This document shows, one piece after another, positions 11,084 through 20,900 of a DNA stretch of 64,000 bases (position 1 is the first letter of the stretch; each line of letters begins with the position of its first letter). The notes below the pieces were generated by a model. The model ran no database searches, had not been told where the DNA came from, and saw nothing but the letters and a program-made list of their open reading frames with translations. The DNA lies in assembly GCA_037903475.1 (NCBI GenBank), contig JBAJFG010000462.1, forward strand, positions 1 to 64,000, read 5' to 3'. Origin of the DNA: Ancylostoma caninum (lineage: Eukaryota > Nematoda > Chromadorea > Rhabditida > Ancylostomatidae). Made by a program: the position numbers and the translations under genes.

Positions 11084-11359
11084 CAATTTCACTCGCCAAA
11101 CGCGCGCACGTAGTATAACTTGCCCCAAAGTAACTAAGAGGTGCAAAATTGCTGAATATGACCACTTTGCGGTCCATTTTTTTCCGAGATTGCAGAGCGT
11201 AGTGAAACGAATATGAGAATGAATAGCAAAATTACTTTTTTATCAAGTGAATGCTATGGAATGTACTATGGAGGAGAAGCGTCCTGTAGGAAAAGCGCGA
11301 AAATGTGGCATAGTCAACGCCACAGTACTCCTCACCCTCCGCCATTCGTCGCCGCGAAA

Positions 11360-11460
11360 CCCCGCCCCTGAGAGCTATAAAAACCCAAAGTCCAACCCCT
11401 CGGGTTGGTCTCGGTCCGTCGCTACTCGTCCCGCCTCTCACTCGATGAGGCTCGTTTTTA
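11360..11460 (+). promoter_or_regulatory. TATA-box-like promoter candidate
   Basis: GAGCTATAAAAACCC near 11380 lies in a locally GC-rich stretch and is followed by a pyrimidine-rich GGTCTCGGTCCGTCGCTACTCG, the layout of a TATA promoter or of an LTR U3/R junction. I see no coding exon downstream and no LTR boundaries, so it may be an orphan element. Confidence 0.25.
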
Positions 11461-11469
11461 ACTCCTTTT

Positions 11470-11920
11470 AGTTTTTTATTTGTACTCTTTCATTTCTCGT
11501 TTTTCTTTTCTTTTCTCCTTCCCCATTAATCTCGTTGGGGCAGGAGGGGTCTCCCTCCTGCCCCATAAGGCCACCTGTTAGGCCTCATTTATCTTATGTG
11601 CTAATCCTCCGTGTTCTTGTCCATATATGTATTGATACTATTGGGATAAAATTAACCAGAAAAAGTCTTGTTCACTCAGTCTAGGGAAAGGGGCTAAAAC
11701 ACTAGGACATTTCGGATACATAAGCTCAGGAGTTTTGGATAATTCGGTACAGGACAATAAGTCTAACCGCTCTGGATTCAAATGGGATTAGCTGATAACG
11801 GACAATAATTCCCCTCAAACCTTAATCCCGTTACAGTCCAAAGCACCACGTTCGATAAGAGGAAAATGGGTGGGGAAAACCCACGATAGTTGTACGCCAA
11901 CGGTATACATAATCTAGATA
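11470..11920. other. Intergenic, no feature recognised
   Basis: T-rich and then mixed sequence with a local GGGGCAGGAGGGGTCTCCC/CTCCTGCCCC hairpin at about 11537-11565. No exon or transposon end was recognised. Confidence 0.4.
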
Positions 11921-11921
11921 T

Positions 11922-12073
11922 AGTGCTGTAGATTGAGATAGAAGGATCTCCGCAACGCTTGCGCTCCCCTACGCCATTATCTCTACCAAGAAAATCATTG
12001 ATTAACATGTTAGACATACTAACTGCGCATCACGGTCGAACGTTGTCTTCAGTCATCTCTAACATGTCGACCC
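11922..12073. mobile_element. Half copy of MITE-A
   Basis: Follows the complete copy at 15326 from its left end to the central AACATGTCGACC, then stops at the left end of MITE-B, the same composite arrangement as at 8330-8679. Confidence 0.7.
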
Positions 12074-12238
12074 GGGGAAAATGGAGTTGGGGGGAGGGCA
12101 CTTGGTATAAGTCGATAATATGACCTGTCCTGCACGTTCGGACTTGTTAGCTGACACGTCCAGAACGCTCTGACTTGTTAGCTCTCTTATCATCGACCTA
12201 TACCAAGTGCCCCCCCCCCCCCCAACTCCATTTTACCC
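12074..12238. mobile_element. MITE-B, copy 2
   Basis: Begins GGGGAAAATGGAGTTGG and ends CCAACTCCATTTTACCC, with the paired ATGACCTGTCCTGCACG-type arms and a C15 tract. Shorter inside than copy 1 (8462-8679). Confidence 0.72.
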
Positions 12239-12239
12239 G

Positions 12240-13498
12240 TCTGTTGGCTGAGTTGTGCGGAACCACGAGTCTGTCCTTCGATGGGGGTTAGGCAGTCTTT
12301 TCATGTAACCTAACGTTCATATCGTTTACGTCTGTGAAGTCACCCTTTTTACGAGTTACATATGATTCTGGTAGTGGTGAGATCACTGTACTGATATTCT
12401 TCGAACACGTCTGAACATGCAAACAGATATATGCAGGATGGTCACGCCACGATTGTCTGCGCGCTGTATCGGTGCTGTAGAAAAGAGTAGCCCTTGGGCT
12501 TGAATTTGCTCTCATATATTTTTGATGAGAGAATGAAGAAATTCTATCAAGAGTAGTAATTCACAAACCTAAGCATACAAACAGGACGCTCTTTTTTTCT
12601 GGCATACTCAAGTTGAAACTAGTAGTCGATTGACTCTCTGAAAAAAGTCATCTAATTATTACAAACAAAAAAATATTGAGAACGGATCAATCAATTTCAT
12701 TTCCCAAGAATTCGATTGGCGAAAATTCATTCCACATTGAAGATGAATCGTAATTGCATCGCAGACAAAAAGGAAAACACCGCACCACTAGTTAAACTTA
12801 CATTGCAGTGATCTGCGCGACTCAAACGTCGTTTTTTTTTCGGGGAGAGGGAGAGGGGTTAACGATTGTCAACGAAGACAGCAATAATGATGCGGCACGG
12901 AGCCGTCTCTTTTTGCCGCTTATAACTATACCAGTCTGGCCGTCCGGCTGACGCCGGACTTCCAGACTTTTCCTAATGCTCGCTTCGCTCGCATGACTTC
13001 ATCCCTTCTTCATTCAAATAAAGTCACAGCTATTCCACATTTTTTGCTATAATGTGTCCCACACCCTTTCCATTGCTTTTTCTCATGTAAAAATGCACTT
13101 ATCAAAGAGGATTAACCTTCTCGAAGCAATTTTATCATTTGCTCAACTGAAATAGCTTTTTGTAACTAAATATAACCGGTTCAACCTTTGTTGACCGCAG
13201 AAAATGGTCTATCATTCTTTGTTTGTTATAACTGGTCAAGTGATAAGAGTCAGTTAGAACATATAAAGGTGGAGGGTGCGGTGTGTTCATAAACAAATGA
13301 GAAGAGAAGAACGCGGGGGAGGACGTAAGAAGGAAGGATTCACACGGATTGCATACTAATCCGCGCAGTGGTCTGACATCTAGTTTTTTTTTTAAACAAT
13401 TGATGTTAGACGCCATCGAATCGAGTTAACAAATATGGACCTAACTCATGACATTTCCCTGGTAGCTATATTTTCAGGCTCTCCTCTACTTTTGAGCG
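12240..13498. other. Mostly featureless; small hairpin repeat at 12930-13000
   Basis: CCAGTCTGGCCGTCCGG / CCGGACTTCCAGAC at about 12932-12970 forms a short hairpin, followed by TGCTCGCTTCGCTCG. The same unit, interrupted by a MITE, recurs at 35834-36060. The rest shows no exons or transposon ends. Confidence 0.5.
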
Positions 13499-13499
13499 C

Positions 13500-14020
13500 A
13501 GGCGCAGCCCTATCACAACAGTAGACCCGTCTCCCCCCACTTTGGGCACCAGCGCACACTTGTCACAGCAGTGGACCCGTCTCCCCCCACTTCGGGCGCC
13601 GACGCACCCTTATCACAGCAGTGGATCCGTCTCCCCCCACTTTGGGCGCCGGTGCACGCTTATCACAGCAGTGGACCCGTCTCCCCCCACTTTGGGCGCC
13701 GGCGCACCCTTGTCACAGTGTTGGACCCGTCTCCCCCCACTTTGGGCGCCGGCGCACCCTTATCACAGTGGTGGACCCGTCTCCCCCCACTTTGGGCGCC
13801 GGTGCACGCTTATCACAGCAGTGGACCCGTCTCCCCCACTTTGGGCGCCGGCGCACCCTTGTCACAGTGATGGATCCGTCTACCCCCACCTTGGGCGCCG
13901 GCGCAGCCTTATCACAGTGGTGGACCCGTCTCCCCCCACTTTGGGCGCCGGCGCAGCCTTATCACAGTGGTGGACCCGTCTCCCCCCACTTTGGGCGCCG
14001 GCGCAGCCCTTCTCCATGGA
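13500..14020. repeat. GC-rich 50-bp tandem array
   Basis: About ten copies of a 50-bp unit. TTTGGGCGCC starts at 13641, 13691, 13741 and 13791, then one unit is 49 bp, then 50 again. Blocks are CTCCCCCCAC, TTTGGGCGCCGG and ATCACAGTGGTGGACCCG. Because 50 is not a multiple of three, each frame reads the same 50-residue cycle out of phase, which explains three overlapping plus-strand open frames (99-226 codons) and a minus-strand one. I do not call a protein. A decayed two-unit relative is at 37360-37450. Confidence 0.93.
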
Positions 14021-14048
14021 CTCCATTGACGGACCCGTTGTACACCAT

Positions 14049-15117
14049 TAGCCGTATTCCGGCGCGGTTTGGCCCAGGGCCATGCGTGGCCAACTGGGCC
14101 ATATGCGATGGCCTCGTATTCCGGGAGCAGCGCGCGCAATTCGAAATCGGTGCTCACTGGGCCAAGCATGGCCCACTACTTTTGGTAGGGCCATGCGACA
14201 AAATCTTTGTTTTTTGTCCGGATTCATGCGTAGTTTTCACTCCTTCACCAAAAATAATCTTCATATCGCTCTTTCAACAGATAATTTCAATGATGGCATA
14301 GCACTGTTCCATTTCAGTGCACAGTTATCAAACAAGGTTACTGCGTAGAAATGGGAAGATTCAGTGGCACTTTTCGGCAAGTCCTGCTCCAAAACTCCGA
14401 AGTGAAATATCCCGCGCAAACTTTGCCTAGGGCGTTACTTGAGGTTCTGGACATGGAAATTGCATCCAATTTGTACCGCTACTTAGTTTTTATAGGGTAA
14501 CGGTAGGCATACTGCAGAGATGGAATCTCTTGCAGTTCTCTCAAATTTTGTGTAGGAGGGTTGTTTTGGGCCCTGATTATGAATATCGCATCCATTTTCT
14601 ACCGTTACTCCATTTTCGGTAGCAGATTCAGAGAAGATGCAGATTTCGGGGAGAAAACGAAGCTGGCATGCAAAATAATGCAAAATAATCGTGACCAGCG
14701 CCTAAAGCAACCCTTCTACGCAAAGTTTTAGAAGATCCTATGAGATACAGTGTTCATAGTAAACCTTGCCTAATCCACACTAGTGTTGACTGATCTTCAT
14801 TGAAAATCAAACGCAAACTTGTGTATGCGTTCGATGCGGGGCTCACGCGCGCATCTAACATGAACTGGCTTTCCGATATATGCGTATCCCATGCGTGAGG
14901 TCGTCTCTCACGCCCTATACTGGGTGATCAGCTCTCCATATGTTCATTTTTCTGCCCTACAACGTTTCAGATAGCGTGGTAAACGGCGCGCTTGTGGACA
15001 GGGCCAGCGGCCCACGCCGGAATACCGGGTCATACGCGATGGGCCATGCACGCTTGGCCAGGGCCATGCGCCACTGGGCCATGCGTGGCTGGCCCAGCGG
15101 AGTTCGGAATACGGCTA
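14049..15117. mobile_element. TIR element with about 100-bp terminal repeats (1.07 kb)
   Basis: Left end TAGCCGTATTCCGGCG is mirrored by CGGAATACGGCTA at 15105-15117. The subterminal 100 bp on both sides carry repeated GGGCCATGCGTGGCC-like motifs in inverse orientation. It begins directly at the edge of the 50-bp array. Duplication unclear (a CAT is shared). No transposase-like frame. Confidence 0.68.
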
Positions 15118-15325
15118 CATCCGACCTTCTGTTCGATCTCATCCCTACCCCACTCCACCATACCACACCCGTTCCTAGCCTTTTATATGATCTCACAATC
15201 ACGATCATTGACCAATCGTAGAATTTCGTAACGGTCTGACACACATTCGTACATACTTACATACTTACATACGTACAGACACACATGTAAACAGGCTAAG
15301 CCCGTTATTATATAGATAGTGATTA

Positions 15326-15563
15326 CAGTTCTGTAGATCAGGAGGGAAGGATCTCTGCGACGCTTAGAATCCTCCAGCTCATTATCTCTAACAAGAAGAT
15401 CATTGATTAACATGTTAGACATAACTGTGTATCACGGTCGAACGTTGTGTTCAGTCATCTCTAACATGTCGACCTATGATCTGCTTGCTGGAGATAACGA
15501 CGTGAAACGACGTGGAGGATTCTAAGCGCCGCGGAGATCCTTCCTTCCTGATCTACAGGACTG
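15326..15563. mobile_element. Fold-back MITE-A, copy 2 (238 bp)
   Basis: Complete copy: CAGTTCTGTAGATCAGG to CCTGATCTACAGGACTG, flanked by TA (15324-15325 and 15564-15565), which supports a Tc1/mariner origin for the family. A diverged partial relative follows to about 15690. Confidence 0.82.
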
Positions 15564-15701
15564 TATATATGTACAGTCTACTAGTTTAGGGGTGGCGCTC
15601 TTCCGCAACGTTCACCTTCCACCCATGTCGTTATCTTTAGCAAGACTTCCAAGGATGCACATGTTACTGATAACTGGAAGCAGACATCGGCAGAAACTTA
15701 A

Positions 15702-16127
15702 AGGCAGCACTCACGGAAATTTTTTGGTCGAAGATTTCGCGTTATATCGGGGTTTTTAGAGAGGATGAACTCATTGACAACGATGAATAGGCGTGAAACA
15801 CGCGAAAAACATAGAAAATGATGGAGGTATTTCATGCGTGTCCATAGCGCGGACGAGTGTTCCGTGATGGGTCTCGCCACGGAACCCTGCAAATCGTACG
15901 AATTTCATAACCAAGCCCCCGCTGAACTACATGCGCACACCCTGTCAACGACGTTAGTTGGCGCGACGGAACCTCAATGTCCATAGCGGCAGATGTGTCC
16001 ACGGCAGTATGTTTGCAGGTATATAGGCAGCCATTCAGGGTGTTCAACTTACTGTTGCGATTGTCCAGTGGCCGGCAACAAGGTAAGCGACTCATTTCAG
16101 AAGTGAAAATTTCCGTGAATGCTGCCT
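15702..16127. mobile_element. TTAA-flanked MITE, family 1, copy 3
   Basis: 426-bp copy with AGGCAGCACTCACGG ends, flanked by TTAA at 15698-15701 and 16128-16131. Uninterrupted, so it shows the empty site of the MULE MITE in copy 2. Confidence 0.86.
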
Positions 16128-16131
16128 TTAA

Positions 16132-17923
16132 GGCAAACGGGACTTCGTAAAAGATGAGGGTTCTGCACCGCTCCAAAGAATTTTCATCAAAAAACTTTCT
16201 CTAAAATCCAATAATTCCAATGCTATTGAAGCGGTCAGCTAGAGGAGAGGCTGCTCATTCCAGTGATTGATAAAATCGCCTCGTTTATTTAGTCACTACG
16301 GAAAAAATAGCCAAAAAACGGTCTTCAAACCACTTCGACAAAATCTCTTCAAATAACTTCTTCCAAAATCAATTATTTCCAATTTTATTTGCTCTGTTTT
16401 ATCCAGGAGGTACAGCTCTGTCAAACTAATGGCAAATTCCCCCAAAATCTCCACCCCTTCTCGAATTTTAGCTGGAAAAATAGAAAATTATATTACGGTG
16501 CCAGCATGTTAACGTGCTCCACTGCCAATGCACTTATTAACACTTGTTAACTCGTGTGGACATGTCGATATGCATTGAAGACATGAAACCCATGTCCTTC
16601 GCACGAACTTGTTTAAACTTGTTCACAATGGGGGCTTCGTAGATTCTTGGCTAGGTCAAAGAGGCTGCGTGACAAGAGGCACGCTGCTGGTCTGTGATTG
16701 GTCGATTCATGTGCGCGTCGCGGTTGCAGCCTTCGAGGGTACGAGCAGGTCTGCGTGGATATGGACAACTTTTCCGAGCTTGAGTGGGTCAGATCAGTGT
16801 TATCGGAACCCACAAACTTGAGAAGGTGGCCACCGATGTCATTTAGTGCTTAGAATTTGAAGAAACAACCCGGACTTGAAAGCGTACGCGTGCGGCGCGG
16901 TCGCGTCGCAGCGTACGTCTTGACCGCCACCCGGTCAAAGAGACTTTATAATTTTTTCTCCTCGAGCTAAGCTTGTGCCGAACTCTGGCTGGAAGTGATG
17001 GCTGACTATGGTACGCATCAGTGGTAACGATGTGGAGAGTTATCGTTGCGGAAGGGACTGTAAACTAATAAACGGCACGTGTGACTGGAACACCCTGTTT
17101 TTCCGTACTCTCCTTTCTGCCGGTAAAGGTTCCTGTAGCAAGCACACTCACGGTCACTATGACTCACATGAGCCGCGAAGCACTGCCAGAATCGCTACAA
17201 AGTTTCGCTGTGCTTCTCAGCTATTCTGACTCGAACAGCGTGAGTCCTCTCTCCCTCCCTCGCAATGAGGGCGGCGTCGCATCACTCGTTTACTCACATT
17301 GATACGTGTTAACCAACACGTTGATCCTGTACCGACGTGCCAACATGGGTGAATGAGCGATGCGCCGCTCCCTATTGTGAGGGTAGCAGTCAGAGTAGTG
17401 ATGTTCCCTGCAATTGCTACACGAATATCCCTCGAAATCAATATGGGGACGTTGAAGTGCGGAAATGTCGGGTGCTCCACCTACAGAATGAGCTGGCGAG
17501 TGTTGAGTTAGAGATTTGTGAGTATTGGTCTTGTTGTTTGGCCAGAGAAAAACTTGGAACATTCGACTGAATGCTTGAATTAAAGAAAAAAATAAAGTGC
17601 CATCATCGTAGTGAGTTTTAAATTTTCACGCGTGAATAAGGGTGCTTCGTGTACACTGCACACACTGCAAAAAAATAGAGCTAATGTTAACGCTGGAGCG
17701 CGGATTTTGCTGCAGTTTTTACTCAGTGGGGATTGTCACCGTTTCGTTGTGTGGTGCTGAAGTAGTACTCATCATATGTCGAAGTACTATTTCATTTTGG
17801 CTTACTTGAAAGTTAGTCTATTTGCGATCCTCGCCCCTGTTTATTTCTCGCGATCTTCCGTGGTTTCACGTCCGATGACGTCCGATTTATCCCTTTGATT
17901 CTATTTACCACTACAAACGTTTG
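16132..17923. other. Upstream region of the bL35m gene; one fold-back
   Basis: No exon recognised. Bases 17260-17303 and 17340-17382 are inverted repeats of about 43 bp with a roughly 36-bp loop (CCCTCGCAATGAGGGCGGCG against CGCCGCTCCCTATTGTGAGG). GC-rich 16880-16935 next to ACTTTATAATTTTTT could be promoter sequence for the gene at 17933, but that is only a guess. Confidence 0.45.
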
Positions 17924-17932
17924 TTTTCAGAG
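17924..17932 (+). promoter_or_regulatory. Probable spliced-leader trans-splice acceptor
   Basis: TTTTCAG is followed two bases later by the ATG at 17933 that opens the bL35m frame. A TTTTCAG acceptor directly before the initiator ATG is the usual nematode trans-splice context. It could instead be an ordinary 3' splice site with an unseen upstream exon. Confidence 0.55.
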
Positions 17933-20900
17933 ATGATACCTCTCTGCAAAAGTTTATTGAGTGGACCATCGCGATTGATGGAGCAATCGTTTCGAACGAT
18001 AGCCCGGATACCCCACTACGAATACCACATCAGGTTCAGCCCTAAAGATGGAAGGAAACGCCCAGCCCAAGATGTGCTTGATAGGTATGTTTACAGCTCT
18101 ATAGAAATAAACTGCCTCTATTGCTCGGAAGTTTTTTTTCTTCTTAACAATCTGGGAATTGAAGAATGGCGTGATATTCGCTGCAGAAGTTTTTTTAAGT
18201 AGAAATTTCGGGGAGAAAACGGTGTTTCTGTCACTTCGGGGACCCGGACGGCTAGAATTGCAAAAATAGAACTAATATTGATGTAAATTTCAGTTTTGAA
18301 TACTCGAAGATAAATATTTTAAAACTGACCACCTTAATCACCTTGACTCCCGCTGATCTACCGAGCGGGCGCCAGCAATCCTTCCGTTTGTCCCTCTCGC
18401 GAGCCAGTGTTGTCCAGTGGATTCTGTCCGTTCGAGGGACACGGAGAGCATCGTATCTATCCTTGAAGGACTTCGTGAAGAAGTCTGACCATCGGGTCGG
18501 TGGTCTTCCTGTCCTGCGCTTAACGTCCCGTGGAGTCCAGTCGCTGACGGCTCTTGCCCAACGGTTGTCGTTAAAACGCATCACGTGTCCGGCCCACCTA
18601 ATCTTACTCAACTTGGCGTAAGCGGCAGCGCCCCCAATCTTCGACTGTTGACGAAGGGTGCAGCTTCATATTCCAGCCTTCACTTGCGTGAGGCGGGTTA
18701 TTCCCAGCATCACCCTCTCGATGGAGCGTTCGATGACGCTGACTGCATTATCATCCCGCTTGCGCAACGCCCAGGTTTCTGCCGCTCGTTTCCTCCTGCC
18801 CAGCTCTGGAGCGAGGTCGCTCATCATGTTGACTTCCCGATCTAGTTATACGTAGCTGGAGCATTCGCATATGGTCGTTCCGTTAAGCGAGAATGGGGCA
18901 TCCGGGACCCATCCGTTCTTCATGAACATCGTCTTCGTCAGATTCAGTTGAAGACCAATCTTTCCACACGCGTCGTCGAAGTCGGCCAGCATCTGTTCCG
19001 TTTCGCTGTTATAAGCGTTGGTGTTATAAGGACGATGTCGTCAGCGAAACGGAGATGTTAAGACGCCGGCCATCAACTTGTACTCCCATGTTATCCCATT
19101 CCAGTTTCCGCATGACGTCTTCGAAAGTGACGCTGAGCAGTTTCGGCGACACGGCATCGCCTTGCAACAAAACACTTCTCTTGACGTCGATGGTGATGTC
19201 GTCGTAGAATGGGAAAATCTTAGTCGTGAAGTTGCTGTAGAGCTCACGAAATATCTTGATGTATTAAATAGGTATGCCTTGGTTGCCCAGGGCTTCCACT
19301 TCTGTCTCAACAGAGTCGAAGGCTTTCTTCAAATCGATGAACGTGAGACAGAGGGGCATCTTATACTCTCGCGATACTTCGATGAATCTAGTGGCTGTGT
19401 ATACGTGATCGATCGTGCTGAATCCTTTTCGGAACCCTACCTGCTCGCACGGCTGTTCTTCATCTAGTGTCCTTTCGATCCTGCTTAGAGTATCCCCCGA
19501 CTTTGCCAGTTCAAAATGAATCAAAATGAACCAGCGATATAAGAGGTAAGGACCGTGGAAGTTATACCTATCGTTGCCACATTACATCGCCATGGATCGC
19601 TGCCAAACGGAGCTCATCGCCCAAACTCTCGAAGATGTGCCCCAAAATGAACTGGCAACGTGAGTGATAGCTATAGTGGAATCGATGCCTATCGATAGTC
19701 ACGCCCCATTTATTATCATCCTTCCGACGTCTGGGGTCTCCTCATTCACTTTGTACATGTGGCGATCGACGGCGGTAGCCGGCTGTTGTGGCCATCGCCA
19801 CGATTGCAGGCGAAGTCTGGGGATACTCTTAGGATCACTCGCGTGAAAAGCTTGTAGACGATGGACAGTAGACAGATGGGGCAATAATTGCCCCATTTGC
19901 CTACTGTCCGTCGCAGGACATTTTAAATTTGATGAAAACAAAGAATTACGCAAGCTAGTACGAAACTTTCGAAAACAGATGGAAGGGCGCGTGCGCAGGA
20001 GTTGGCACTGAAGCTTCCAGACGGAAATTTCCTTGGATGCTGCATTTAAGCAATGTTTGCAATCTGTCCAGTGTCCTGGGGCCTTTCGTGCATTTGGCTC
20101 ACAGCACGTTAACAAGATAATGGACAGGGTGCAACTCTTATTGGCTCAAATTCACTTATTCATTGCAGGTTCAAACGACTTGGTAACGGTATGTGGATAC
20201 GTGCTCATCCTGGCAAGAACAAACTGCGATACGCGAAGTGTGACAAGTTCCAAGAGACAAGCTTGTATTACGAAACTTGCACTAAGGTAAGTCTCCTTTT
20301 GTTCCAAGTTTTCTTCACAACAACATGGAATGTGGTTTTTGGTTACAGATTAGCAATAGATGTAAGCATTGATATGAACCTTGCTCACCACACCAGTGGG
20401 AACTCAGAACCTCTGCAACAACTATTAGACCAGCTTTTGGGAAACTAGTTTCAGATCGCATCTGAAACTAGTTTTTCAAAAGCTGGTCAAATACTATTTT
20501 TCGCCCCTTCATTGCTAAATACTTGCAAATGAAAAGCTTGTAGAGGAGTTGTTTTGACCTCTCCCTTGCTGAATAGTTGCAAAATGAAAACCTAGTAAAA
20601 TAGTTGTTCTCCGAAATCAACCAGTTAGAACAGAAACATTTTGTGAATTACATTCATTCAGAATACAACATTTTTATTGGTGGCATTCACAAGCGTCTCC
20701 AAGCTGCTTGGCACGACATAGTCACAAATCTAAGATCAGCTCGTGCCAGAGCGATAAAATCTAATGCGCTTCTCTGATTTTCATAGTTTACTGTGATTGG
20801 ACGATCTTCGGCTACCGCTCACATCAGCTCTTCACGGTTCGAACATCACTCTCTCAAAGTCCGAAATTGTCTAAACAGGTCTCAAGTTCGAAAGGAAATC

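Noticed and set aside
13542..14301. Proline-rich 169- and 226-codon proteins
   Set aside because: They are translations of the 50-bp tandem array in different frames; no start context, splice site or conserved tail.
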